Shown here: one piece after another, positions 7,664-16,336 of the stretch
Layout: each line of letters begins with the position of its first letter
How positions within the stretch are numbered: position 1 is the stretch's first letter
DNA from: a virus
Virus record (IMG/VR): IMGVR_UViG_3300042473_001265
Span: 124,001 to 188,000 of that record
Length of the DNA stretch: 64,000 bases
Direction: 5' to 3' (one strand)
Notes under the pieces: model-generated
Told to the model about the DNA's origin: nothing
The model's database searches: none
The model's input: the letters and a program-made list of their open reading frames with translations, nothing else
Made by a program: the position numbers and the translations under genes

Positions 7664-8795
7664 GATTAGAATAGACGAGATTTACAATAATATTTTTTGG
7701 CCTTGGCTGCAAAAAAATAAGCCAGGTACAAGATTGTTTTTTTGTGATCCACCGGGCTCTACTAGCCCTGACTCTCTATTTAACTTAGGGAACGATGACA
7801 TTGTAGAAACCGACTATGTGTGGATGCACGACCAAGAACCTTGTTGGGTAGATGACTATTCGTCATTATTTGACGAGATAAAAATACGCAATGAGGACAT
7901 AGGCGGACATTGGAATGAAGACGGTACAAAATGGATTGAAATTTTTCCAAATCCTAGCGGGCATGTTGTTGTTAGCGAACAAGGCGAATATGTCGAACAA
8001 CTGTGTAAAAAGTACGGCTGGAAAAGTCATTATTATTTTTATCATGGCTGGGCTTGTCAGGACTGGTTTCGTGGCTACGATAAATCATTTCTAATTCCCA
8101 GAGCAAGAGACCGCGCACCTACAAAAACTTTCATGAGTCCCAATCGAATTGTGGGCGGACGTCGTGATCATCGTGTGTTGTTTTTGTATAACATATTTAA
8201 ACAGCAGTTGGAGCATAATCATATCAGTGCGCCACGAGTTTGTCAATTTGAAAATGTTGACATAAGTCAAGTGGCCCGTAAGTATTGTAACACATACCCA
8301 GACATTTTGCAAGTGTTTGAACAGGCTACATTGCCCAGACTATTTGCAGGTGAAGAATCGCAACAGATGACCAGCTGTTGGCTCACAAACTTTAGTGAAG
8401 CACAAGACAGTTTGGTGTATGTGCCAACTGAAACAGTTTATTTTGGCCGTAGAACACACATAACAGAAAAAACATTCAAAGCCATTGCTTTAGAAATGCC
8501 GTTTGTGTTGGTTGCGCCAGCGCACAGTTTAGAGTACATGCGCAGTTACGGATTTAAAACATTTGATGGTATTTTTGATGAAAGCTATGATCTTGAGACT
8601 GACGATATACTACGAGTGGAAAAAGTCACCCAGGTGTTAAAAGATCTAGACAATCTTAGTGATCAAGAACGACAACAAATACATCGTGCATGCATACCCA
8701 TAGTGGAACACAATTTTAGACATTTTTATCGTGGTGGCCTATCACATGTGTTGTGGGCAGAATTAACCGGAATGCTGGATGGGCTACTCAAATAA
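7662..8795 (+). CDS. Fucosyltransferase-like glycosyltransferase, 377 aa (paralogue 1)
   Basis: The C-terminal third contains THITEKTFKAIALEMPFVLVAP and then YGFKTFDGIFDESYD. This resembles the donor-binding TEK motif of GT10 alpha-1,3-fucosyltransferases, and is shared with 8779-9972 and 20180-21286. The N-terminal part (HDQEPCWVDDY, VVVSEQGEYVEQLC) is Asp/Trp-rich and variable, as expected for acceptor binding. The role inferred is GDP-sugar transfer to a glycan. ATG at 7662 has no Shine-Dalgarno sequence and overlaps the divergent gene's start by 2 bases. It overlaps the next gene by 17 bases. Confidence 0.75.
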   Translation: MIRIDEIYNNIFWPWLQKNKPGTRLFFCDPPGSTSPDSLFNLGNDDIVETDYVWMHDQEPCWVDDYSSLFDEIKIRNEDIGGHWNEDGTKWIEIFPNPSGHVVVSEQGEYVEQLCKKYGWKSHYYFYHGWACQDWFRGYDKSFLIPRARDRAPTKTFMSPNRIVGGRRDHRVLFLYNIFKQQLEHNHISAPRVCQFENVDISQVARKYCNTYPDILQVFEQATLPRLFAGEESQQMTSCWLTNFSEAQDSLVYVPTETVYFGRRTHITEKTFKAIALEMPFVLVAPAHSLEYMRSYGFKTFDGIFDESYDLETDDILRVEKVTQVLKDLDNLSDQERQQIHRACIPIVEHNFRHFYRGGLSHVLWAELTGMLDGLLK

Positions 8796-9972
8796 CTTTG
8801 TAGCCAACTGTATTGTCAAAGGCAAAGCATATCCAGAATTGGCACAGTGGTCTGCTGATCCTTACACTCCTGCTTGGAGACAATTTGTTCAGCACTGGCC
8901 CAATACAGTGCCTGTTGAACTGTATGAACATTTTAATACACATGGCATTGACTATAACTTGTGCGATATTAACAAAGCAGATGGCGCTGCGGTACCATAC
9001 TACGCTATAGGCATAGGATTTTTTAACTTTGATGTTGATTACTTTGAATTAATGTCGTCTACAACTCGTCAGCAATTGCAGCAAGAACAATTGACTGTGT
9101 TGTTCTACTATCACGAAGGCGATAATCCGTATCATATCAACCAGCGGCTAGATGAACTGTGTCAACGTCATTTGTTACCGCCAAATTGTTACCGGTTCGT
9201 CAGTGGCAACACAGCGGCCGACAATATCAAAAACTTTGTGTACTTTCCAGATCACGAACTGTTATACTGGCATCGCAATCAGCAAATTGCTCCAACCCCC
9301 ATACACTACCATCATCGAACACACAATTTTACTGTGCTCAGCAGAACACACAAGTGGTGGCGAGCCACTGTGATGACTGACCTACATCGTGCAGGACTAT
9401 TAGAAAACAGCTACTGGAGTTACGGAACTGAGATAGCATTGGATGAGTCCGAAACAGACAATCCCATTGAAGTAGATACATTGGGCATTCGTTCTGACAT
9501 TGCAGAATTTTTATCCAATGGTCCATACACTTGTGATGCAAAAACTGCATCACAACATAACGATCATCACTTGATTGAAACTGACCACTACACAGAAAGT
9601 TACTGCAACATTGTGCTGGAAACACATTTTGATGCTGACGGATCTGGTGGCGCATTTCTTACTGAAAAAACATTCAAAGCAATCAAACACGGTCAACCTT
9701 TTGTTGTTGTTGGCTGCCCGGGAAGTTTGGCAGCACTGAGAAAATTGGGTTACAGGACATTTGACCATGCTATCGACAACAGTTATGATGCCATAACAGA
9801 CAACACTCAACGCTGGACAGCAATCAAAGCAGCAATAACCAAATTAAAGTCGCAAGACTTGCATGCCTGGTTTGAATCTTGTAGAAGTGATATTGAACAC
9901 AACCAACAGTTATTTTGCAGCACAAAAGTGGACAGATTAAATACCCTATTAGAAAGATTATGTAATGATTAA
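8779..9972 (+). CDS. Fucosyltransferase-like glycosyltransferase, 397 aa (paralogue 2)
   Basis: It shares with its upstream neighbour the C-terminal block FLTEKTFKAIKHGQPFVVVG followed by LRKLGYRTFDHAIDNSYD, the GT10-like donor-site signature. The N-terminal half differs completely (HWPNTVPVELYEHF, YYHEGDNPYHINQRLDELC), so the two probably use the same kind of donor on different acceptors. There is a His/Thr-rich stretch around residues 175-195. The gene starts inside the end of the previous one and ends overlapping the amidinotransferase by 8 bases, so the three genes form one operon. Confidence 0.75.
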   Translation: MGYSNNFVANCIVKGKAYPELAQWSADPYTPAWRQFVQHWPNTVPVELYEHFNTHGIDYNLCDINKADGAAVPYYAIGIGFFNFDVDYFELMSSTTRQQLQQEQLTVLFYYHEGDNPYHINQRLDELCQRHLLPPNCYRFVSGNTAADNIKNFVYFPDHELLYWHRNQQIAPTPIHYHHRTHNFTVLSRTHKWWRATVMTDLHRAGLLENSYWSYGTEIALDESETDNPIEVDTLGIRSDIAEFLSNGPYTCDAKTASQHNDHHLIETDHYTESYCNIVLETHFDADGSGGAFLTEKTFKAIKHGQPFVVVGCPGSLAALRKLGYRTFDHAIDNSYDAITDNTQRWTAIKAAITKLKSQDLHAWFESCRSDIEHNQQLFCSTKVDRLNTLLERLCND

Positions 9973-10984
9973 CTCATATACCAGCTGGCAACCTTTAGAA
10001 GAAGTTATTGTGGGTCGTGCCTACAGCCCAGAATACTTTGATTTTATTGACAATGCTCAAGTGCGAAATCAACTGCAACAAATTCTAAGTGAGACTGAAG
10101 AAGATTTAACCAACTTACAAAAGACCATTGAAACATTTGGCGCTCGTGTCAGACGACCAAATCTTCCAGACATACATCAATTTCAGCAACAACAATCCAG
10201 TGGCGGCGGCGCACCATTGCCGCCACTGACACCTAGAGACTGGCAAATCAGTCTTGGTCAAAAGCTATTGCGTGTGTTACCAATGACAGAACTAGACGAA
10301 ATCTGTGCAGAGTATACTGATCAAGTGGTTAACCCGCATGGAAAAACATGGGATCCAGATTGTATATTGAATGGTGCCAGTGCCAGTTGTATTGTGCGTG
10401 TGGGGCAGGATGTGTTCTTTGACAACAGCGATTATTTGAAGCCTGAACAAACCAGATGGATTGTTGACAATTGTCTTGGTCCCGAGTATCGCATACACGA
10501 AGCCATCACAGACGGACACGGTGATGCAGTATTTGCTATTCTCAAACCTGGTGTAATTTTATCCAGTAAACATGACGCACAGTTGCATCTTGCCACAGAC
10601 TTTCCCGGATGGGAAGTGTTAAAAATTTGGGATAGCAGCATTTGGGCTGCAATGGAAGTGGGCAAGTTCAAATACGAACAAAGCCCGGGGGCATGGTATG
10701 TGCAGGGACAAACACCCACAGCAGAATTTACAGACTTTGTAAACACCTACTTGAACAAGTGGACTGGATTTGTTGCCGAAACAGTGTTTGATGTCAACTG
10801 TTTAGTGTTGGATGAACAGAATGTTATCTTCAGTGCCTACAACAGAGATGTGTTTGATTTTTGTAAAAAACACAAGATCAATCCCATCATTAGCGAACTA
10901 CGACACAGTTATTTCTGGGACGGCGGCATTTCATGTTGCACACAAGATTTAACACGAAAAGGTGGATTAGAAAGTTATCTATAA
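9965..10984 (+). CDS. Amidinotransferase (GATM/StrD-like, arginine-modifying superfamily)
   Basis: The 339-residue protein starts WQPLEEVIVGRAY, the typical opening of glycine and inosamine amidinotransferases. It has a His in ITDGHGDAVFAIL (near residue 183) and ends with the catalytic-cysteine region WDGGISCCTQDLTRKGG (near 325), all characteristic of the superfamily that attacks arginine's guanidine group. These enzymes move an amidino group from arginine to an amine. A plausible acceptor here is an amino sugar made by the upstream aminotransferase (inference). Arginine deiminase activity is an alternative. It converges on the D-Ala-D-Ala peptidase gene with 12 bases between. Confidence 0.82.
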   Translation: MINSYTSWQPLEEVIVGRAYSPEYFDFIDNAQVRNQLQQILSETEEDLTNLQKTIETFGARVRRPNLPDIHQFQQQQSSGGGAPLPPLTPRDWQISLGQKLLRVLPMTELDEICAEYTDQVVNPHGKTWDPDCILNGASASCIVRVGQDVFFDNSDYLKPEQTRWIVDNCLGPEYRIHEAITDGHGDAVFAILKPGVILSSKHDAQLHLATDFPGWEVLKIWDSSIWAAMEVGKFKYEQSPGAWYVQGQTPTAEFTDFVNTYLNKWTGFVAETVFDVNCLVLDEQNVIFSAYNRDVFDFCKKHKINPIISELRHSYFWDGGISCCTQDLTRKGGLESYL

Positions 10985-10996
10985 CTGTGTCAACAA

Positions 10997-11785
10997 TCAC
11001 TGCACCACTGGCAATTCTGTTGTGTCACTGATATGATTGTACATTAGATCTTTTACTGTATCTAATCTCTTTGATTTGTTTTCTGAACCCAAAACTATCA
11101 CTGCAAATATCTGCTTGTTTCTTTCTACTAGCAAGGCCACGCACCAGCCGGCTGGATTGGTAAAGCCTGTTTTACTGACCTGTATGTTGTCAAAATCAAA
11201 CAACAATGGCTGATTGGTATTGGGTAAAGAGATTACTCGAATGCGTTTTTTAAAATGCGATTCAATTTGAATCTGTCGTTGCACACTGATTTCTCGAACT
11301 AGCACATATGTGCCAGCAGCCGTTACCAAAGTACCCATGTCTCCTGCGGTACCCAAATTGTTTCGACTTAGGCCCGACGGATCTTGAAAGCTGGTGCTGG
11401 TCATGCCCAATGCTGCTGCACGACGATTCATAGCACGAATAAATGCTGTTCGTCCACCAGGATAGTCTTGTGCCAATGTTTCTGCTGCTGCATTGTCGCT
11501 GCGAACCAGCATGGCATCAAACAACTGGCGGCGTGTGTATAGACCAGCTGGTAAATTGCTGCCTACACGATTGCTAAGTTTTACACTGCGACTCAGCACA
11601 GGATCGTGGTCCAGGGCCACTATTGCTGTCATCAGTTTGGTAATAGATGCAATGGGCCTAACACGGTTGGCCTGTTGATTTAGCACAATGGTGTCTTGAG
11701 TTTGATTGTAGACCCAGACACTGGTGGCAGCATTTGCCCAGCCAGTGGCCGCAAGTACTAATGCTGTTATAAACGGTAGTTTCAT
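10997..11785 (-). CDS. Secreted D-alanyl-D-alanine carboxypeptidase/endopeptidase (S11, PBP-type)
   Basis: All three active-site motifs of the penicillin-binding S11 family are present: SxxK as SITK (47-50), SxN as SDN (96-98) and KTG (205-207). A Sec signal peptide is visible (MKLPFITALVLAATGWANA, cleavage after 19), so the protein acts in the periplasm on peptidoglycan peptide stems. At 262 residues it lacks the C-terminal beta domain and anchor helix of DacA and is closest in layout to PbpG. Last gene of the 17-gene minus-strand operon, behind an AAGGT Shine-Dalgarno. In a phage it could assist lysis, alter the wall or release peptide substrate; which one is not decidable. Confidence 0.9.
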   Translation of the reverse strand: MKLPFITALVLAATGWANAATSVWVYNQTQDTIVLNQQANRVRPIASITKLMTAIVALDHDPVLSRSVKLSNRVGSNLPAGLYTRRQLFDAMLVRSDNAAAETLAQDYPGGRTAFIRAMNRRAAALGMTSTSFQDPSGLSRNNLGTAGDMGTLVTAAGTYVLVREISVQRQIQIESHFKKRIRVISLPNTNQPLLFDFDNIQVSKTGFTNPAGWCVALLVERNKQIFAVIVLGSENKSKRLDTVKDLMYNHISDTTELPVVQ

Positions 11786-11793
11786 ACCTTATT

Positions 11794-12342
11794 TTAAGAA
11801 AACCGCCAGTAACTTGAAACTCTAATGGTGCCCTCTGGCACTGGATTAAACATGGCATGCCACAGCAGCGGCTGACTGCCGTCAGCAGCCAAGTGATTAA
11901 GCATGATATAGCCCGAATTGGGCCGGCTTAGAAATTGATACAGTAGGTTCTCTGGGTGTTTGTAACGATAAAATCCAGTGCCATATGCCTCGCTGGGCAC
12001 TGTCCAGTACAACTGCATGCTGTTAGGTACATGTCCGTCGGTGTGCATTGCAACATCAAATCCAGGAACATCTATCCAGAAGTGGCCACCCATTGATTTA
12101 AACTCTGTGCCCAGTGCAGTATTAATTTCAGGCAAGCAATGATTGATGTATCTGCTGTAACGCTGAGCAGTGACGTCGTCCCAATTGACTTGCCGACGAG
12201 GCCAAGACTCTTGTCCGCTGCTTAAACTGGTGGACACGGCGGACCAGTCTGTGCTGACTATTTCATCTGCTTGTTCTTGGGGCAGCAAGTCGTCGACTTG
12301 CCAAAGTCTGGCACGATCATCAACTTGTGTAAATTTGGCCAT
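11794..12342 (-). CDS. 2-oxoglutarate/Fe(II)-dependent dioxygenase, 182 aa
   Basis: The metal triad is visible as HxD in MHTDGH (H100, D102) and the distal His162 in LLWHAMFNPVPEGTIRVSSY, with R174 placed to bind 2-oxoglutarate. Small enzymes of this type hydroxylate sugars, amino acids or protein side chains, and T4-like aquatic phages carry many. The ATG overlaps the carbamoyltransferase stop by one base (TAATG). Substrate unknown; hydroxylating the same structure that the carbamoyltransferase modifies is an inference from coupling. Confidence 0.85.
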   Translation of the reverse strand: MAKFTQVDDRARLWQVDDLLPQEQADEIVSTDWSAVSTSLSSGQESWPRRQVNWDDVTAQRYSRYINHCLPEINTALGTEFKSMGGHFWIDVPGFDVAMHTDGHVPNSMQLYWTVPSEAYGTGFYRYKHPENLLYQFLSRPNSGYIMLNHLAADGSQPLLWHAMFNPVPEGTIRVSSYWRFS

Positions 12343-13856
12343 TATGAATGGACCTTTACTCCGTACAATTGTTCAAATCGATCAGCGTCGGCACGATCAT
12401 TAACAACAGGCTCTCCGCGTATGTTAAGACTGGTGTTCAGCAGCATGGGACAGCCGGTCATTACAAACCACTTTTCCAAGAGTTCTCTAATGCCTGAACC
12501 ATCCGCAGGAACTGTCTGCACTCTACTAGTGCCGTCATGATGCACAATAGCAGGAAAAAGCTCAGGATACCAGCAGTTGGCGACTGCTTGCATATACCTA
12601 CTATGGCTGAAACCCCTAGGCATATCAAAATACTGATCAGCGTATTCTTCAAGGATAACTGGTGCAAATGGTCTGAATTTTTGTCTGCGTTTGATCTCAT
12701 TTACTCGATCCTTTATTTCCGGGCCGCGAGGGTCTGCTAGTAAACTCCTATTGCCTAACGCACGTGGGCCGAACTCGGCGCGTCCCGACGCCACGCCCAC
12801 AATACCATGCTGCAATAGATGATCCAGCAGCTGATTAACAGGATATTTACCACCAATGCTATCGCCCAAATAAGCGTCAGTCCAATCAATGCGACCACCG
12901 TAAGCCAACGCTGCGGCGCCAAGACTGCTGCCACCATCGCCTGGGCAGGGCATGATCCAAATATTGTCAAAATAATTTCCAATCCGTTGGTTGGCACTAC
13001 AGTTAAGGGCAACACCACCCATGTACACTAGATTGTTGCTCCAGTTGAATTGTTTTGCACGAAACATTACATTCAAAATAAGGTCTTCTGCTAGAGCCTG
13101 TGCCCCGGCAGCAATATCAAACTCTGAATAATCATTTAGATATTCAGCTGCCAGACCTGTGTGCAGATTATCTTTGAAACGAATTTCATATTCATTGTCG
13201 ACGAGATCGTAGCGCATTCGATTGCTGATATTGTTTTGTCCATATGCAGCCATGCCCATCAGGATGTATTCTTCGTCCAAGGGTCGTAGACCCACACGAG
13301 CTGTGACTGCGCTGTAAAACAAACCTATGCTGTGCGGATACCCGCGGGACCAAAGTTTTTGATAAGTTGCTCGACCCGAAGAATTGTATTCAGCACCCCA
13401 GATGGTTATAGTATCTAGTTCTCCAACAGCATCTATCACAACCACCGTGGCTCGATCATAGGGGCTGGTCTGGAATCCGGCGGCGGCGTGGGCAATATGG
13501 TGTCCTGTGTAACTGTGTCTAGCATGTAATAAAGCACTGAGATGTGGGCCAGCAGATAGATGTTTACGGAGATACTGCCCAAGAGTAAAAGAATTAAGAT
13601 CCAATGCTTCATGATATTGTCCGGAATAAAGTTGTTGTATTTTTTTGACCCATGGACGTTCGTAATAAGCAACCTGGTCCGGTGTGCCGTGACGCAAGGC
13701 TGCTGCCACTAGTTCATCATTTAGGTGTGCGTCATTCTTGATCTTGCTATAGCGTTCTGCATGTCCAGCAAACAGCACAGATCCGCCGGAGTCAATCATG
13801 CTGACAGCAGCATCGTGGTAACCGGCGCTGATTCCCAAATACTTTTTTAATTTCAT
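12342..13856 (-). CDS. NodU/CmcH-type O-carbamoyltransferase
   Basis: The 504-residue protein has the family's two-domain layout. The N-terminal Kae1-like domain has ISAGYHDAAVSMI, HHIAHAAAGF, LDEEYILMGMAAYG and GGVALNCSAN. The C-terminal domain has EFGPRALGNRSLLADPR, KFRPFAPVIL and LLNTSLNIRGEPVV. All conserved blocks are intact, so it should transfer a carbamoyl group from carbamoyl phosphate through carbamoyl-AMP to a hydroxyl, usually on a sugar. T4-like cyanophages also carry such genes. The start overlaps the stop of a 33-codon gene (ATGA) and the end is coupled to the dioxygenase (TAATG). Confidence 0.93.
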   Translation of the reverse strand: MKLKKYLGISAGYHDAAVSMIDSGGSVLFAGHAERYSKIKNDAHLNDELVAAALRHGTPDQVAYYERPWVKKIQQLYSGQYHEALDLNSFTLGQYLRKHLSAGPHLSALLHARHSYTGHHIAHAAAGFQTSPYDRATVVVIDAVGELDTITIWGAEYNSSGRATYQKLWSRGYPHSIGLFYSAVTARVGLRPLDEEYILMGMAAYGQNNISNRMRYDLVDNEYEIRFKDNLHTGLAAEYLNDYSEFDIAAGAQALAEDLILNVMFRAKQFNWSNNLVYMGGVALNCSANQRIGNYFDNIWIMPCPGDGGSSLGAAALAYGGRIDWTDAYLGDSIGGKYPVNQLLDHLLQHGIVGVASGRAEFGPRALGNRSLLADPRGPEIKDRVNEIKRRQKFRPFAPVILEEYADQYFDMPRGFSHSRYMQAVANCWYPELFPAIVHHDGTSRVQTVPADGSGIRELLEKWFVMTGCPMLLNTSLNIRGEPVVNDRADADRFEQLYGVKVHS

Positions 13857-13954
13857 TTGTAGATAAACGGATCTCGTTTACGAAGTTCTTTGAGTTTTTT
13901 ACGATAACGTATTTCTAAGCGAATACGGCTAATTAAATTTTTAATCCAGTTCAT
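13853..13954 (-). CDS. Basic 33-residue microprotein coupled to carbamoyltransferase
   Basis: A 34-codon frame starts with ATG at 13954, 8 bases after AAGGAAAA, and is overlapped at both ends by ATGA junctions: upstream with the 13951 gene and downstream with the carbamoyltransferase start at 13856. The peptide begins MNWIKNLISRIR and ends KRDPFIYK. It is very basic (about 12 Arg/Lys) and would make an amphipathic helix. I recall near-identical short peptides beside phage carbamoyltransferases, but cannot verify it. It could be a small partner protein or a translational linker. Confidence 0.7.
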   Translation of the reverse strand: MNWIKNLISRIRLEIRYRKKLKELRKRDPFIYK

Positions 13955-15054
13955 GGAGTTTTCCTTGATGAATAGTCATAGCCCGGGCGCATCATATCAA
14001 TTTGTTTTTGCTTGTAATCAGCGTCGGTCCAACAGTAATCAAATGTACTGACGACACCGTCTATTTCTATCTTGTATATATCCAAATGCGAACTCAGTAT
14101 ATCCCAAATAGCCTGATAATCAGTTGTGCCGAAACTTTGCTGTAACTGCACTTGTCCAATGGGCAGGTATCCTAAACTCAATGCTGAATCTTCGGGGTCG
14201 CGTCCATTGGCCTGCAACCACCGTTTAAATTCGTCTTGTTGATTGTTGTGCCACGGTTGATTGCCATTGTATACCACATCGTTGCCCCATTCTATGTCAA
14301 ACTCTCCGCTGTAGTATTTTAATTCTGTAATAGCTTCGCATACTGTTGCAGTAAGTTCCGGAGCATGTTCGTCACGAAACACTTCGAATAGTGTTTTGCC
14401 TATCTGTGCCCAGTGCATATAAACACCGCCCAACACACGGTCGTATCCGTTTGTTACAAAGCCCGATCTATGTGCAGGTTTTAGATTGTAACGAGCTGCT
14501 GCTAAGAATGTAGTAATTTGACTGGGGCGCAGCCAATAAGGCGTAGTGTTTGCTTTGCGCTGACTGAGAATCAGTGACTCCATTTCGTGACAGATATTGT
14601 TCAACTGTCTTATGGCATACTTGGTATCATAGTCGGCCCGTTGATAATAGTTGCTTAAATTGTTTACGGTACCTTGCAGCACTTCAAAGTGGTTGTGAAG
14701 CCTGTTCAACATGTCGTGGTTGACATGTTGTACAATTTTGTCAGGATTTTGTGACCATGGACCTGCTGTTGTAACCGTAGCAGGCGAGTATGTTTCTTTA
14801 ATTTTGTAGTCATCAAAGAAGTTGTTTACTACACTGGCCGCTTGGTTGACTTCGTTGCACAGGTAATCAAGTGTGCGAGCTGTTTTGGAAAATCCCATAA
14901 AACAAAAGTTTTTTTCCAACAGGTTGCCAGACTGTAGCAGTGTTTTGAGAGCAGGTATCCAATCTTGTGCCAATTCATTGTCTGCGGGCAGTATGGTATA
15001 GTCAACCTGATCGCTATGTTTCAACGGATTGCGTAGTACAATTTTAACAGTCAA
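13951..15054 (-). CDS. Unknown protein, 367 aa, within the radical SAM operon
   Basis: The frame opens after a TAA, and the only start before residue 50 is TTG at 15054, preceded by GGTGGA. The protein is soluble and mostly helical in the middle (QLNNICHEMESLILSQRK), with aromatic-rich segments and no Cys cluster. I recall uncharacterised relatives next to twitch radical SAM genes in marine phages. It overlaps the preceding radical SAM gene by 11 bases and the microprotein by ATGA, so it is firmly part of the operon. No catalytic motif was identified. Confidence 0.7.
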   Translation of the reverse strand: MTVKIVLRNPLKHSDQVDYTILPADNELAQDWIPALKTLLQSGNLLEKNFCFMGFSKTARTLDYLCNEVNQAASVVNNFFDDYKIKETYSPATVTTAGPWSQNPDKIVQHVNHDMLNRLHNHFEVLQGTVNNLSNYYQRADYDTKYAIRQLNNICHEMESLILSQRKANTTPYWLRPSQITTFLAAARYNLKPAHRSGFVTNGYDRVLGGVYMHWAQIGKTLFEVFRDEHAPELTATVCEAITELKYYSGEFDIEWGNDVVYNGNQPWHNNQQDEFKRWLQANGRDPEDSALSLGYLPIGQVQLQQSFGTTDYQAIWDILSSHLDIYKIEIDGVVSTFDYCWTDADYKQKQIDMMRPGYDYSSRKTP

Positions 15055-16336
15055 TTTGATTCCACCATGTTAACACATCAGGTCGGCTGGCCAGTATGTC
15101 GGCCATTGTAAATTTATCTTCACGAATTTGTTCTAGTTTTAACACACGCTGCTTGCCTCGAACAAGTCCTGCTTGCCAGGTGTCGGGCCATTGTTCTTCA
15201 AAGGTTGGGCGGGTTTTTAATTGTACCAGGATTGCTTGCACAGCTCCAGAACAAGAGGCTATCAATTCATCCAGCCACGGGTCAAGCAGGTGCCGCGGCA
15301 GAGCCAATGGGCTCATCACAATGTCAGGAGAAAACGCAAATACCACTTTTGCTAAGATATCGGTGTCTGTTTGTTGTGCAAGTTGCACAATGTTTTCAAT
15401 TTCAAACATTCCTGGCAAGGTGAGAGTAAAGTCGATTCTGACCTGGCGTCTGTGAGTTCTTGCTGCAACTGCTCTATCGTAATTTTTGCGCCAGCCAGCA
15501 TAGTCAAGGCCTGTTCTAATATATTCGCCAATGCGTTGTGTACCATCGAGACTCGCACAGATTTGCCAATCACGAAGGCCATGTAGAATCCCATCAAAGA
15601 GATCAATGCCACGATAATTAATTCTCGAAAGGTTAGTATTATATCTCGCATAGACTTTATGTCCATCTCCAAGTTCAACAATGCGTTTCATATAGCGCCA
15701 ATGTTGTTCGTACATCAAGGGTTCGCCACCAACCCAATACACTTCTTCAACGCGGTGTTCTTCAACTGCCTGCGCAAATTCTGCTTCGATTTGTTGATCT
15801 TGAAACTGAGAGATATCCTTTCTGACAGCAGGTTGCATCCAATTGTTCTTTGAATTGGACCAATCAATCATGTTGTGTTGGCGCTGTTCGCTTTCCCATG
15901 CACTGCTCAACATGTCACCGCATGTACGACATTTGAAATTGCACAGGTTACTGAATCTGTAGTCCCAACTCACTGGCAGCATGCTGGTGCTGCCGTCTGC
16001 ATCAGTGGTTTCCCAAATGCTATCATACTTATGTTTGAACATACTCCAGAAATAGCTGCGGTAAACATCGGTGTTTAGAAGTTTGCTGTTGCATACATCA
16101 CATTCTGGCAGTGTTTCTCCGGCCATCATACGGCGACGCACACTCCGCATGTGTTCACTGTTCCAGTGTTGATCCAGTGTGATGGGAGTATATTTGCCTG
16201 AGCCGGCGGCTGTGTCAATGTACTGTGTGAAACTTTGTGCAGGCTCACGGCTGGCACAGCACATTCTGCGTTCAGTTTGTGGACTCAGGTAGGTGTGAGT
16301 CCACGGCGCCATGCAAAGTGTTTCAGGCTTTGACAT
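15044..16336 (-). CDS. Twitch-type radical SAM protein (1 of 7)
   Basis: The radical SAM motif CxxxCxxC is CNFKCRTC (near residues 134-141), with the GGEP SAM-binding block in VYWVGGEPLMYE. The N-terminus has the auxiliary-cluster cysteine pattern of the twitch family: LCMAPW, RMCCASRE and ECDVCNSK. Such enzymes reduce SAM to a 5'-deoxyadenosyl radical; the N-terminal twitch domain is expected to hold a second Fe-S cluster. ATG at 16336 is preferred to TTG at 16342. It overlaps the upstream radical SAM gene by 14 bases. Substrate unknown. Confidence 0.9.
   Translation of the reverse strand: MSKPETLCMAPWTHTYLSPQTERRMCCASREPAQSFTQYIDTAAGSGKYTPITLDQHWNSEHMRSVRRRMMAGETLPECDVCNSKLLNTDVYRSYFWSMFKHKYDSIWETTDADGSTSMLPVSWDYRFSNLCNFKCRTCGDMLSSAWESEQRQHNMIDWSNSKNNWMQPAVRKDISQFQDQQIEAEFAQAVEEHRVEEVYWVGGEPLMYEQHWRYMKRIVELGDGHKVYARYNTNLSRINYRGIDLFDGILHGLRDWQICASLDGTQRIGEYIRTGLDYAGWRKNYDRAVAARTHRRQVRIDFTLTLPGMFEIENIVQLAQQTDTDILAKVVFAFSPDIVMSPLALPRHLLDPWLDELIASCSGAVQAILVQLKTRPTFEEQWPDTWQAGLVRGKQRVLKLEQIREDKFTMADILASRPDVLTWWNQIDC

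Noticed and set aside
10985-10996. Terminator between the convergent amidinotransferase and peptidase genes
   Set aside because: The gap is 12 bases with no stem; none visible.
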